DNA of 33,086 bases from Candidatus Odyssella sp. (GCA_020726185.1 DYTB01000016.1:1-33086), one strand, 5' to 3'. Shown: positions 16,896-25,197, counted from the stretch's first letter. Notes: generated by a model not told the origin, from the sequence alone. Program-made: numbers and translations.

Positions 16896-17483
16896 TTATT
16901 TCAGCATTAACTTATCCCACCAATTCGTGGAGTATTTTAATTTTGCAAATTGACCTATATCTAAATATTTTTTCATTATTTCGAAGGCTTTATTTGCGGC
17001 CTCATGACAAGTTTTTTGAGTTTTTTTAAAACAATTTTTTTTATCTTTGTCTATATCCCCAAATAAATTTATAATATCGTTAATATAATCATTAATATCC
17101 TTAAGTTCCTTTTTTGCTAATGGAAAAATTAGAGTTGCTTCAACTAACAAGGGAGCAACTTTTTCTTTTTGGCTTAGTAAAACATCCAATTCGGGAGAAT
17201 AGGGGCCTGCCATTTCCTCTACTTCATTAGGGTAAAGTGCGGCGTTATATTGTTCTGATTCAGTTAGTGTGGGATACCAATTGCCATCATGGGAAAGCTC
17301 AGAAGTGAAGAACCTCAATTTAACCTGCAGTTCCTGAAATAAAGCTCTTCTTCTGTCTAATGCTCTAAAATTTATATCAACATTAAGTGTTTTGCTATTT
17401 TGCCTTAACGTATATATGGCGAATCCAATGGTTGCTAGGAGTGCACCAAACGTTATATAATTTTGTATTTGACCATCAGTCAT
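16896..17483 (-). CDS. Membrane-anchored hypothetical protein
   Basis: Protein of 195 residues with one membrane segment at about residues 9-26 (YITFGALLATIGFAIYTL) and a long cytoplasmic or periplasmic helical part. A segment FRALDRRRALFQELQVKLRF follows the membrane helix, and two cysteines lie at about 150 and 159. AAGGAAAA upstream supports the ATG at 17483. I do not recognise a family. It is the last gene in a minus-strand run of exported or membrane proteins between two resolvase ends, 67 bases downstream of the lipoprotein gene, and may act with them at the envelope. Confidence 0.75.
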   Translation of the reverse strand: MTDGQIQNYITFGALLATIGFAIYTLRQNSKTLNVDINFRALDRRRALFQELQVKLRFFTSELSHDGNWYPTLTESEQYNAALYPNEVEEMAGPYSPELDVLLSQKEKVAPLLVEATLIFPLAKKELKDINDYINDIINLFGDIDKDKKNCFKKTQKTCHEAANKAFEIMKKYLDIGQFAKLKYSTNWWDKLMLK

Positions 17484-17550
17484 AAAAATTTTCCTTTTGA
17501 GTAAATTCTTTTTAGGCTCGGTGTTAAGTCGATAAGTTTATAGGGGAAAG

Positions 17551-18372
17551 TCATTTTTTAAACTCGATTTTTTGACCAGAACGAATTCTCCATGGCTGTC
17601 CTGACATTCCGAATTCTAAATCTGCTACACCATTTTTAGCGGCAATTTTAATGAATTTGCCTTTGAGACCTTTGCTCAACTTTTTTGTTAATTTATCTAC
17701 AACCATCGGATCTGATAGTATAGAAGAGTCTTCACAATTGACGAGTGTCATATGTAATCCGGCAGATATTGGCTTGTCGCCCAGGTAAATAGTTTCGTGA
17801 TTGTTAAAAAACAACTTAGCCATGATAAATGAAGGCCCTTTATCATTTTTTGTGATGACTATTTCAGATATTTTAAAACGCCAATATGGTTTAATAATGG
17901 TGCTGTACCTGGTGCTGACAGTTTCTATATCTGTGGGTGTCTCGCAATTTTCGAATAAAACATTACAGACTTGCTCTAAGGTTTCAGAAGAATGAAATCC
18001 CCTCGGACTTGTATACAATAATGTTGCATGCATTTCCTCACCGACATTAGGTCTACTTTTTTCTGCATAGTGATCGATTCGAATATCACCATTCTCCCTC
18101 TTTAGAAGGATTTTTGCATTATTATCGCCTGATTCTTTTGTAATATGCAGAATTGATTTTAGCACATCCTTAGTTAATGCATTGATTTCTTTAAGACCGA
18201 TATAATCATTGCCGCTTTCTTCCTCAAAATGAATCTTAGCACCGATTTTCCACCCGTTGTCTGGCTTTGATAAACGTTGATGATTGTTTTTATCAGTTAA
18301 ATGGTTGCAAGCTACTAATAAAACGGTTGCTAAAAATAAAATTATATTCAGTTGAATTCTGTTTTTCCTCAT
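17551..18372 (-). CDS. Lipoprotein with two HxT motifs (2H phosphoesterase-like)
   Basis: Exported lipoprotein of 273 residues. I chose the ATG at 18372 because it begins a clear lipoprotein signal (FLATVLLVAC, lipid-attached Cys21 of the precursor); longer in-frame starts would bury it. Two HxT motifs in hydrophobic strands, MHATLLYTS (His115) and LHMTLVNCE (His207), are 92 residues apart. That is the signature of the 2H phosphoesterase superfamily (LigT, CPDase, AKAP7-like), which acts on 2',5' or cyclic phosphodiester bonds in RNA or nucleotides. The superfamily call is by motif only. It lies 112 bases downstream of an exported nucleotidyltransferase-fold gene, hinting at linked nucleotide chemistry outside the cytoplasm. 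Other interpretations, such as an unrelated lipoprotein with chance HxT pairs, remain open. Confidence 0.8.
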   Translation of the reverse strand: MRKNRIQLNIILFLATVLLVACNHLTDKNNHQRLSKPDNGWKIGAKIHFEEESGNDYIGLKEINALTKDVLKSILHITKESGDNNAKILLKRENGDIRIDHYAEKSRPNVGEEMHATLLYTSPRGFHSSETLEQVCNVLFENCETPTDIETVSTRYSTIIKPYWRFKISEIVITKNDKGPSFIMAKLFFNNHETIYLGDKPISAGLHMTLVNCEDSSILSDPMVVDKLTKKLSKGLKGKFIKIAAKNGVADLEFGMSGQPWRIRSGQKIEFKK

Positions 18373-18484
18373 AAAATATCCCGTTTTAATTTCTTCGTAA
18401 ACCACAGCACCATCTCTTTCATAGCTTGCTAAGGCATACCCCCGTTTCTGTAATTTAACCCAATATATCAATAACAGAGATGCT

Positions 18485-19270
18485 TCATCCCTGATACAAC
18501 CCATTTTCCGTGATAATTTTAGCCACACCAGGGCTTACCATGCGTCCAATGGCCTCGCCCGCCTTCAGGGCTTTTTTCACTCTTGTGGAGGAAAGACTCT
18601 GCTCTTTTTCGCTTTGGATAACTGCGATAATGGGGCGATCGATAATGCTATTGTTGAGTGAAGAAATGTCATCACCAGTTCGCATGGCCACGATGAAGGT
18701 CTTGGCTGGCAGAGCCATCAATCCACCCAATGTGCTGTTGTGATATTTCTCAGGAACCTGAAGTCCCGTGAGAAAAGGACGAGCTGCCTCCGGCTTTGAA
18801 ATCGCAAGGGCGGTATCAGACCCTACAATTCCAATGAACTCAAGACCTGGTATGGCGACTTCTATCATAGGCTTCCCTTCTGGAGATTGTTGAGCGCTGG
18901 GTTTGGTTAGGTAACGCTGCATGTCCTGGGGAGACAGCCTTGTGACAATCACTTTTGGATGATCGGCAAAAGCTGAAAACACCATGTCATGGCGCAAATT
19001 GATACCTACCCTTTTCTTGTAATTGTCTCCGCCCCAGGCAGGATAGATCAGAACGTAATCACAAAGTCCATTTTGAATTGGCAAATTCGCAACATCTTCA
19101 TGACCCAAGTGTAGCGGATCAAAGGACCCAACGTAATACCCGACTTTTTTATTTGAGAGGGTTTCTTCAAGGATCCCTTGCGAGATAAGTTCCTCTAGAA
19201 ACAGAGCATTCACGGGGGATGTTAGTATTAGGATAAGAGAGAGAGCTAGAGGCTTTAAAGAGTTTATCAT
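18485..19270 (-). CDS. Exported NadD/cytidylyltransferase-like nucleotidyltransferase
   Basis: Nucleotidyltransferase-fold protein of 261 residues with an N-terminal signal peptide (LALSLILILTSPVNA, cut near residue 22). The fold signatures are intact: GSFDPLHLGHED with the HxGH motif at 54-57, IVGSDTAL near 148-155, and SLSSTRVKKAL (226-236) corresponding to the ISSTxIR motif. NadD and related enzymes transfer a nucleotide to nicotinate mononucleotide, pantetheine phosphate or similar acceptors in the cytoplasm, so an exported member is unusual. The ATG at 19270 follows AAAGGATC; a longer start would place a basic stretch before the signal. A small secreted ORF ends one base upstream. Substrate is unknown; ATP or CTP supply outside the cytoplasm would be needed, for example from a host. 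Confidence 0.85.
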   Translation of the reverse strand: MINSLKPLALSLILILTSPVNALFLEELISQGILEETLSNKKVGYYVGSFDPLHLGHEDVANLPIQNGLCDYVLIYPAWGGDNYKKRVGINLRHDMVFSAFADHPKVIVTRLSPQDMQRYLTKPSAQQSPEGKPMIEVAIPGLEFIGIVGSDTALAISKPEAARPFLTGLQVPEKYHNSTLGGLMALPAKTFIVAMRTGDDISSLNNSIIDRPIIAVIQSEKEQSLSSTRVKKALKAGEAIGRMVSPGVAKIITENGLYQG

Positions 19271-19271
19271 T

Positions 19272-19448
19272 TTATTGATCCTTTTTTTGGAGCCATGGCA
19301 AACCCCGCATAATAACCGCAATTATCTTACACTTCCCTTCATCTTTTTGCTGAGCATATGCATTTATAGCTGAAAAAAAATAACTTAAAATTAAAGGGGA
19401 TATACTTACATGCAAGAATTGCGCACCATTTTTAAAATATTTATTCAT
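19272..19448 (-). CDS. Possible small secreted peptide
   Basis: A 58-residue frame from the ATG at 19448, with GAGGG five bases upstream. It has a signal-like hydrophobic part (HVSISPLILSYFFSA, then INAYAQQ) and a short polar remainder with one cysteine. Its stop codon is one base before the exported nucleotidyltransferase start, consistent with translational coupling. No family is recognised. It may be a true secreted peptide or a leader frame only. Confidence 0.4.
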   Translation of the reverse strand: MNKYFKNGAQFLHVSISPLILSYFFSAINAYAQQKDEGKCKIIAVIMRGLPWLQKKDQ

Positions 19449-19501
19449 ATATACCCTCATTTAGTGAATTTAAACTTATAAAATACAATCTCTAGGATGT
19501 T

Positions 19502-19711
19502 TTATTTCTTTTTAGAAAAATGCAATATTTCTGATCTAGAATCAGATAATCCTCCTTTTAATGAAGTTTTTTCAATCCACTTTGCATTTAAAAAATAAGA
19601 CATCTCCTCTTCGGGTTTTATTTCTAAATGGCATGGGTAAAAGTTGAGTTTATCAGGTGAATGATCACATCCAGCTAATATTACTACACTTAAAATAAAA
19701 AACTTCTTCAT
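19502..19711 (-). CDS. Small lipoprotein
   Basis: A 69-residue protein beginning MKKFFILSVVILAGCDHSPD, a textbook lipoprotein signal with the lipid-attached cysteine at residue 15. The mature part is about 54 residues with one further cysteine (FYPCHLEI). AAAGAAGA upstream supports the start. It lies upstream of the small secreted frame and the exported nucleotidyltransferase in the same direction. Small lipoproteins of conjugative elements sometimes act in entry exclusion, but no specific family signature is visible here. Confidence 0.65.
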   Translation of the reverse strand: MKKFFILSVVILAGCDHSPDKLNFYPCHLEIKPEEEMSYFLNAKWIEKTSLKGGLSDSRSEILHFSKKK

Positions 19712-19772
19712 AAATTCTTCTTTATAGATGGCTATTAATATTCATTTCTTATAATTTTTACTTGAAAAAGTA

Positions 19773-20384
19773 CTATGATTTCAGAAGTTTATGTCCATGA
19801 GGTCTAATTTCACCTTCTGGGCTAATATAACGATAAAGAGTAGAACGCGTAATCCCTATTTCTTTACAAAATTCAGATATCTTTGTATCCCGGTTACTCA
19901 TCGATGCTTGAGCAAGTCGAAGTTGAGATTTGGTAAGGGCGAATTTACGACCCCCATTTCGTCCACGCGCTCGCGCAGCTTCTAACCCCGCCATAGTCCG
20001 TTCACGAATCAATTCACGTTCAAATTCTGATAACGCTGCAAAAATCCCAAAAATCATTTTTCCACTGGCAGTGGTCGTATCAATATTAGCGCCTTGACCT
20101 GTCAGAACCTTAAATCCAATTTCTCGTGTTGCAAGATCTTGAACAGTATTGACAAGGTGCGCCAAATTACGGCCTAAGCGATCGAGTTTCCAAACAATAA
20201 GAATATCCCCTGCCCTCAAATTTTTAAGACAGGACTTTAATCCCGGACGATCATCATTTTTTCCTGAAGCCATATCTTCATAAATGTAATCTGGATGAAC
20301 TCCTTCTTGTAAAAGAGCATCTTTTTGCAGATCCATATTTTGAGATCCATCAGCTTTAGAAATTCGAGTGTACCCTATCAACAT
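19773..20384 (-). CDS. Serine resolvase/invertase
   Basis: Complete site-specific recombinase of the small serine (Tn3 resolvase/invertase) group, 203 residues. The catalytic serine is Ser9 in GYTRIS, and the conserved KLDRLGR block lies at 66-72. Further family motifs are TASGKMIFGIFAALSEFERE and LIRERTMAGLEAARARGRNG. A C-terminal helix-turn-helix at about 165-190 (ISEFCKEIGITRSTLYRYI) binds the res or inversion site. A 14-base palindrome lies 11 bases upstream of the ATG. A diverged remnant of the same gene end lies 3 kb away at 16661-16804. It could resolve plasmid multimers, invert a segment or belong to a lost transposon; no transposase accompanies it. Confidence 0.95.
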   Translation of the reverse strand: MLIGYTRISKADGSQNMDLQKDALLQEGVHPDYIYEDMASGKNDDRPGLKSCLKNLRAGDILIVWKLDRLGRNLAHLVNTVQDLATREIGFKVLTGQGANIDTTTASGKMIFGIFAALSEFERELIRERTMAGLEAARARGRNGGRKFALTKSQLRLAQASMSNRDTKISEFCKEIGITRSTLYRYISPEGEIRPHGHKLLKS

Positions 20385-20721
20385 TTGTGTCCCGCAAACG
20401 GCCGTTTGTGAAGCATATCAATTTCACATCCAAACAACCTATAATTCTGTATTTTAATATGTATTATATTCTATGTATAGCATATCATCATTAAAAATGA
20501 ATAATATACATTATGTCCTCTATTCGGTAGGTAATCCCCCCTATTGATCTCCATTGATATTGCATACAAACATCATCAAATTTCTTGCTCCATACGGATA
20601 ACTTAATTTGATAAATTTTAAAACTATTAGTAAATGTGAAATTTGTAATTTGTTTATTTAAAACTTCATAATAACAATCCACGTCTAACGTACTGACTAA
20701 TTCATGAATGTTTATTTTAAG
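20385..20721. other. Intergenic region between resolvase and nhaA
   Basis: Stretch of 337 bases without a convincing gene. At 20395-20408 is a perfect palindrome CAAACGGCCGTTTG, just upstream of the resolvase start, a candidate operator or recombination site. The rest is very AT-rich. A 63-codon minus-strand frame beginning with GTG at 20682 has no ribosome-binding site and no recognisable features. Confidence 0.5.
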
Positions 20722-21885
20722 TTAACGGTACCATCTAATGACACCCAATAAAATAATATAGCCTATTACGCCAGATAATAGCGAACCCAACATAACCCCT
20801 AAACGCATCACGGTGAGGTGTTCATCATGAGAAAAGGCTAACATACCTATAAATATGCTCATCGTGAACCCGATACCTGTGATTAATGCCATTCCGTAAT
20901 AATGTAACCACGTTACATTTTCTGGCAAGCTACACCATTTTAATTTTACGGCACTTACTGAAAACAACATTACACCTAATTGTTTTCCCAAAAATAAACC
21001 TGTTACAATTCCTAAAAATACGGGATGAGTTAGTGTTCTAGCAGAAATCTCCTCAACAGTAATACCAGCATTAAAAAAAGCAAAAGTTGGTAAAATAAAA
21101 TAAGACACCCAAGGGTGAAGAATTTGCTCTAAAGTCATTAAAGGAGATATTTTATTAGCTGTTTTAGAGTGTATAGGGATGAAAAAAGCTAAAACTATAC
21201 CTGCAATGGTTGCATGCACGCCAGATTTTAAAATGCAGATCCATAAAAATGAACCAATTATAATGTAAAAACTTAATCTTTGAACAGAAAAATGATTTAA
21301 AGTTATTAAGATGAGCAAGGGGAGGATACTTAAAAGAAGCCAGTAAAAAGAAATGTTAGCTGTATAAAAGATAGCAATAATCAGTACAGCCACAATATCA
21401 TCAAAAATAGCAATAGATAGTAAGCATATTTTTAGTTGGGGGGGTAATCGTTTTCCTAATGAAGATAAGATACCTATTGCAAAAGCAATATCAGTAGCGG
21501 CGGGTACGGCCCATCCTTTTAAGGTAATAGGATTATCCCAATTATATACAGCATAAATGGTTGCGGGTACTATAATTCCCCCTAAAGCAGCTATAGCTGG
21601 GAGGATTCTATTTTTATTGGATGCAAGATGCCCTTCTAAGGTTTCTCTTTTTAATTCTAGGCCTACAACTAGGAAAAATACCGCCATCAATAACTCGTTT
21701 ACCCATATTAATGCAGGCTTAGTAACAGACAATTGAGAAATATGAAGACTTACAGGGTAGTTTACAAGAGTATCATAGCTATTCATAAAGGAAGAGTTTT
21801 TAGCTAAAATAGCGAGAATAGTGCAAATTCCTAGAATAATAGCGGAGCTAGATTCTAAGCGCATAAAATTTCTAATAAATTTCAT
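20722..21885 (-). CDS. nhaA: NhaA Na+/H+ antiporter
   Basis: Inner-membrane antiporter that exports Na+ (or Li+) in exchange for protons, supporting pH and sodium homeostasis. It has 387 residues, almost equal to E. coli NhaA (388), with about 12 membrane segments. Key residues are present: AATDIAFAIG with Asp132 and IFDDIVAVL with the Asp162/Asp163 pair that binds the ion. The family block ELKRETLEGHL is also clear. The start is the ATG at 21885; the ribosome-binding site is only AAAGAA. It stands alone, with 836 non-coding bases upstream including a MITE-like element. On a mobile element this suggests cargo that helps survival under salt or alkaline stress or in a host compartment. Confidence 0.96.
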   Translation of the reverse strand: MKFIRNFMRLESSSAIILGICTILAILAKNSSFMNSYDTLVNYPVSLHISQLSVTKPALIWVNELLMAVFFLVVGLELKRETLEGHLASNKNRILPAIAALGGIIVPATIYAVYNWDNPITLKGWAVPAATDIAFAIGILSSLGKRLPPQLKICLLSIAIFDDIVAVLIIAIFYTANISFYWLLLSILPLLILITLNHFSVQRLSFYIIIGSFLWICILKSGVHATIAGIVLAFFIPIHSKTANKISPLMTLEQILHPWVSYFILPTFAFFNAGITVEEISARTLTHPVFLGIVTGLFLGKQLGVMLFSVSAVKLKWCSLPENVTWLHYYGMALITGIGFTMSIFIGMLAFSHDEHLTVMRLGVMLGSLLSGVIGYIILLGVIRWYR

Positions 21886-22721
21886 TTAGATTCTTTACAT
21901 TTTTGTTTTATCTGCCACGAACTAAATATTTTTATATAATTCATTAATGGCATTTAAATTGTAATTTAATTTTTACATATATTTTCAACTATGAAAAGAT
22001 ATATGGTTTTAGGTTAAGTTGTGTACACCCTTTCATTGTTTTATTTATATTACTTCAGCTACACAATGTGCAGGCCATGAAGACTACCTTTACCCCACCG
22101 TGCTCTTCAATTGAATTTTTACTTGTACAACTTTCCTGATAAAAATTAAAATTTGATGCAATAATGGATGAAAACCATAAACTAAAATTTTGATAGATTA
22201 ACTAGCTATTTTGGAGATTGACCACAATTATAAAAATTATTATAAAAAGGTGAATTAGTTATTTTTAATATGCGCCTTGTTTTCGGCGGGGTGTTAAGGA
22301 AGGACTGTTTTTAGCCCACATCTGCTTAAAGAATCCTGCTTTTCTTCATTTCGATAAAATTTTAAATATTTTTCTGTATTAAATATCACACTTACAAAAA
22401 CTTCTGACTTATAATAATTGTTAGGAATTGTCCTTGTTTTTTACTTGATATCTTGTATTTTTATCCCTTAATATCGCCTTTATCATGTATATAAGTGCCG
22501 ATAATGACGGTTATCGGTACTATTTAATCTTAGAGTTTTTTTGAGTGGAATATTAGGGGATTTATGAAGAAATATATCTAAGATATAAATTTGTTTAATA
22601 TCAAATAACATACTGATTTAATTATAATATTGATCAATGTGAGCCAAAAACGGTTCTTCCTTAACACCCCGCCCATAACGAAAGATAGCGCTCAAAGAGG
22701 TTGAGTTGAAAGAGTGATTGA
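21886..22721. other. Long AT-rich intergenic region upstream of nhaA
   Basis: This stretch holds the nhaA promoter region on the minus strand and a MITE-like element at 22285-22673. I see no credible gene in it. The part from about 22021 to 22140 is less AT-rich than its surroundings and may be decayed coding sequence, but no frame is recognisable. Confidence 0.5.
22285..22673. mobile_element. MITE-like element with 37-base terminal inverted repeats
   Basis: A 389-base segment bounded by inverted repeats. The left end reads GGCGGGGTGTTAAGGAAG from 22285, and the right end is its reverse complement ending at 22673. Comparing 37 bases of each arm gives 33 matches. The inside is AT-rich and non-coding, which fits a non-autonomous miniature element moved by a transposase encoded elsewhere. 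No clear target-site duplication is visible; flanking bases show a further weak inverted similarity (GCGC...), so the true ends may lie a little outside. Confidence 0.65.
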
Positions 22722-23195
22722 TTAATCAAGTTTTATCTCTTTAATTTGTTCCAATAGCTCATCTTCCAACATATCTTCTTGCGGAAGGTGAATCAACGAT
22801 TTGATAGGAACCCTTAACATTGCAAAAATATCTTCAAAATGTGCTTGGGTTTCTCTAATAGTACCTACAAATGTTGCAGGATTAGGAACACCCCAATGGA
22901 TTTTTAAGGAAGAAGTCGGAAAGATAGGACAACTTTCACCAGCATCATCATCACAAACGGTAATAATAAGTTTAAATGATATATCTTTTAATTCCTCCCA
23001 TGATTTACTGTATAACCCTTGGGTAGAAATTGCATGATCCTTCAAAATTTGTAAGGTAATAGGATGAACTTTTCCAATAGGATGACTGCCAGCACTAAAG
23101 GCTTGAAAATTTTTAGAACCCACATGATTGAGAAACGCTTCTGCCATAATACTGCGGCAAGAATTACCAGTACAAAGAAATAAAACTTTCAACAT
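22722..23195 (-). CDS. Low-molecular-weight phosphatase / ArsC-type arsenate reductase-like protein
   Basis: Protein of 157 residues from the ATG at 23195. The N-terminal P-loop CTGNSCRS (Cys8 to Ser15) is the LMW protein-tyrosine phosphatase signature. Two further cysteines in VCDDDAGESCP (Cys81, Cys89) match the redox pair of thioredoxin-coupled arsenate reductases, so an ArsC role is more likely than phosphatase. The usual HWGxPDPA block reads HWGVPNPA, with Asn105 replacing the general-acid aspartate; this may lower activity. No arsR, arsB or acr3 gene is nearby. It is a lone minus-strand gene after the MITE-like element. Whether it still reduces arsenate cannot be judged from sequence. 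Confidence 0.88.
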   Translation of the reverse strand: MLKVLFLCTGNSCRSIMAEAFLNHVGSKNFQAFSAGSHPIGKVHPITLQILKDHAISTQGLYSKSWEELKDISFKLIITVCDDDAGESCPIFPTSSLKIHWGVPNPATFVGTIRETQAHFEDIFAMLRVPIKSLIHLPQEDMLEDELLEQIKEIKLD

Positions 23196-23477
23196 TGTAT
23201 TAGTCAATCTAAATAGGCCATATATAAGTACTTTAGGTCGAAATATTCAAGAAAACATTAAAAATTTGGTAATAAAAATAGTTTTATTATGACTTATCTT
23301 TCTAGCTTTATTTATAAATTCTATTAGGAGGCTTACCCTGTCAATGACAGTAAATTTGCCTGTATGATCCATATATGTGGTTCATATATGATGATTCAGT
23401 AATTATTTCACCATGAAATTAATAAATTATCAAATTTTACCTGAGATAATAAAAAAAAGTGAGAATAGAGGTAACTG

Positions 23478-24347
23478 ATGAAAATTCACACCCAAGACTT
23501 TATAGTTAAAGAGGGTAAAAAAGTTAAGCTTAAGGAGTGGCCAACACTTGTAAACCCTTTTTATCACTCTAAAAATCAGTGTAAGGAAATTTTAAGGGAT
23601 CATGAGGAGCAACTCAATATACATCAGAAACTTCACTACGCCACAAGTAGCTATCCACTCCTTTTTATTTTGCAGGGAATGGATACAGCCGGAAAAGATA
23701 GTGTTATCCGACATGTTATGTCAGGCATTAACCCCCAAGGATGTCAAGTTTCAAGCTTCAAGCAACCTTTAGGGGTAGAGCTTGCTCATGATTTTTTATG
23801 GCGCTATGTAGAAAAACTTCCAGAATGCGGTAAAATTGGTATCTTTAATCGATCCTATTATGAAGAAGTTTTAGTGCTTCGGGTTCACCCGGAAATTATT
23901 CAGAACCGAAACATCCCGAGTGAATTATTGAAGATTAAGACACTTTGGGAAGATAGATATCAATCCATCAACAATTTAGAAAAACATCTGACCCGTAATG
24001 GTACAAAGATTATTAAGTTTTTCCTTCACCTCTCTAAAGATGAACAAAAAAAGAGATTATTAGATCGTATTGATGATCCTAGTAAAAATTGGAAAATTAC
24101 TAAATCTGACTTGAATGACCGAAATTATTGGAATGATTATATAAAAGTATACGAGAAATGCCTTAGTGCAACTAGTTCCGATCACGCTCCATGGTTTATT
24201 ATCCCTGCAGATGATAAACCGAATGCAAGACTCATCGTTTCACAGGTTATTCTTGAGACCATGGATGCTTTAAAAATGAAATATCCAGCGTTATCTAAAG
24301 AACGTCAAGAAGAATTAAAGTTATTTAAAGAAATGCTTGTCAAATAA
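23478..24347 (+). CDS. ppk2: PPK2-family polyphosphate:nucleotide phosphotransferase
   Basis: Cytoplasmic kinase that uses polyphosphate to phosphorylate nucleotides (or the reverse), 289 residues. Walker A is GMDTAGKD at 67-74. The family block FNRSYYEEVLVLRVHPE follows at 123-139, including the lid arginines, and later DRNYWNDYIKVYEKCLS is typical. AGAGGT upstream supports the ATG. It is a single-domain protein, most like the classes that act on ADP or AMP; the class cannot be fixed by eye. Upstream, CATATATG occurs twice at 23370 and 23383, a possible regulatory site. In a host-dependent bacterium PPK2 could restore nucleoside triphosphates during energy shortage. Confidence 0.95.
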   Translation: MKIHTQDFIVKEGKKVKLKEWPTLVNPFYHSKNQCKEILRDHEEQLNIHQKLHYATSSYPLLFILQGMDTAGKDSVIRHVMSGINPQGCQVSSFKQPLGVELAHDFLWRYVEKLPECGKIGIFNRSYYEEVLVLRVHPEIIQNRNIPSELLKIKTLWEDRYQSINNLEKHLTRNGTKIIKFFLHLSKDEQKKRLLDRIDDPSKNWKITKSDLNDRNYWNDYIKVYEKCLSATSSDHAPWFIIPADDKPNARLIVSQVILETMDALKMKYPALSKERQEELKLFKEMLVK

Positions 24348-24515
24348 CTGGCTCGATAATGATGGTAACTCGAACTATAGAAGGTATTCAGCCAGCAACC
24401 GTGTAAAAATCACACATAAGGATTTAAAAACGCCTGTTAATACCAGTCTTAGCAAGGGAGTCAGCCGATTTTCCTGATTTTGTATATTATGAATGCCTAA
24501 CCATAGAACCCTTTC

Positions 24516-24746
24516 TTAAGCTGCCAATTCAATCTTACGGACTTCTCTCTTCTTTATATACGCACTCCAGGCAATGTGGCTTGTATAGTCAAGAACTTTC
24601 GATATTTTCCGAACCGATAGACCGTATACCAGCAATTCTTTGATTCTTTCAATATCCTTATCGAATTTACTCTTCTGAATTGTTCCCTTTGGTTTTCCCA
24701 AAATCTGTCCTTGTGATTCTCCAAAAGCTAGCGTCTCCTTCGTGCG
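24516..24746 (-). pseudogene. Mpi-type serine recombinase C-terminal remnant
   Basis: The minus strand encodes RTKETLAFGESQGQILGKPK, then KSKFDKDIERIKELLVYGLS and VRKISKVLDY, which is the C-terminal linker and helix-turn-helix region of Mpi-family serine invertases. The catalytic domain is missing. The open frame runs to 24806, but its first 20 codons overlap a hairpin and do not resemble the family, so they are not original coding sequence. It is a different recombinase lineage from the resolvase at 19773. Confidence 0.75.
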
Positions 24747-24790
24747 CAAACCAATAAGATACCCTCTAAAATTCTCAACGATCACCAATA

Positions 24791-24820
24791 AACAACCTCG
24801 CCGCAAGCAGCGGGGTTGTT
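24791..24820. terminator. Strong hairpin, probable intrinsic terminator
   Basis: AACAACCTCGC (24791-24801) pairs with GCGGGGTTGTT (24810-24820) over 11 base pairs with one G-U pair and an 8-base loop. On the minus strand the stem is followed by TTTATT, a modest T-run, and on the plus strand by a weaker TTCATT. It is the most GC-rich element in the neighbourhood. Confidence 0.5.
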
Positions 24821-25197
24821 CATTAAGGCCTAGTCTGAGGAAAAGTACAAAAGTCTGGTTGAGGTTGTTATCCTGCTAAAATTGTGTAATGTACTATATT
24901 ACATTTTTTCACGTTACTTTAGAGTATACCTCATTTAGCTACCACTTCCCAGTATGGCTAAATAATACAATTCACAACTCTATTTGGCCACCATATTGTT
25001 GGCTACTTATTTTGGCCATAACTTATATAAAATCCGCCCTTAACAAGAGTAAATATCTCTTAATATATTTTTTTACTGAAAGAATATATAAAAAAACAAA
25101 ATATCCCTTACATTTTCACAACTAATACTTGGCCAAGAGGAAGGTTTTTGGTTAAGATTATTACTATATCCACTTTCCAAACCCACAGGAAATAATA
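24821..25197. other. AT-rich region upstream of the HU gene
   Basis: Non-coding stretch of 377 bases. It has several TTGGC-type words but no clear repeat family. A 78-codon plus-strand frame at 24889-25125 has unbalanced composition and no ribosome-binding site, so I do not call it. The HU promoter should lie in the last 80 bases, but I see no well-spaced consensus. Confidence 0.4.

Noticed and set aside
20491-20682. 63-codon minus-strand frame upstream of the resolvase
   Set aside because: GTG start without a ribosome-binding site, no signal, membrane or domain features, in a very AT-rich stretch.
23370-23390. Two CATATATG palindromes upstream of ppk2
   Set aside because: Short AT-rich words that could occur by chance; no promoter with proper spacing could be tied to them.
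24889-25125. 78-codon plus-strand frame before the HU gene
   Set aside because: Aromatic- and asparagine-rich low-complexity translation typical of chance frames in AT-rich DNA, with no ribosome-binding site.
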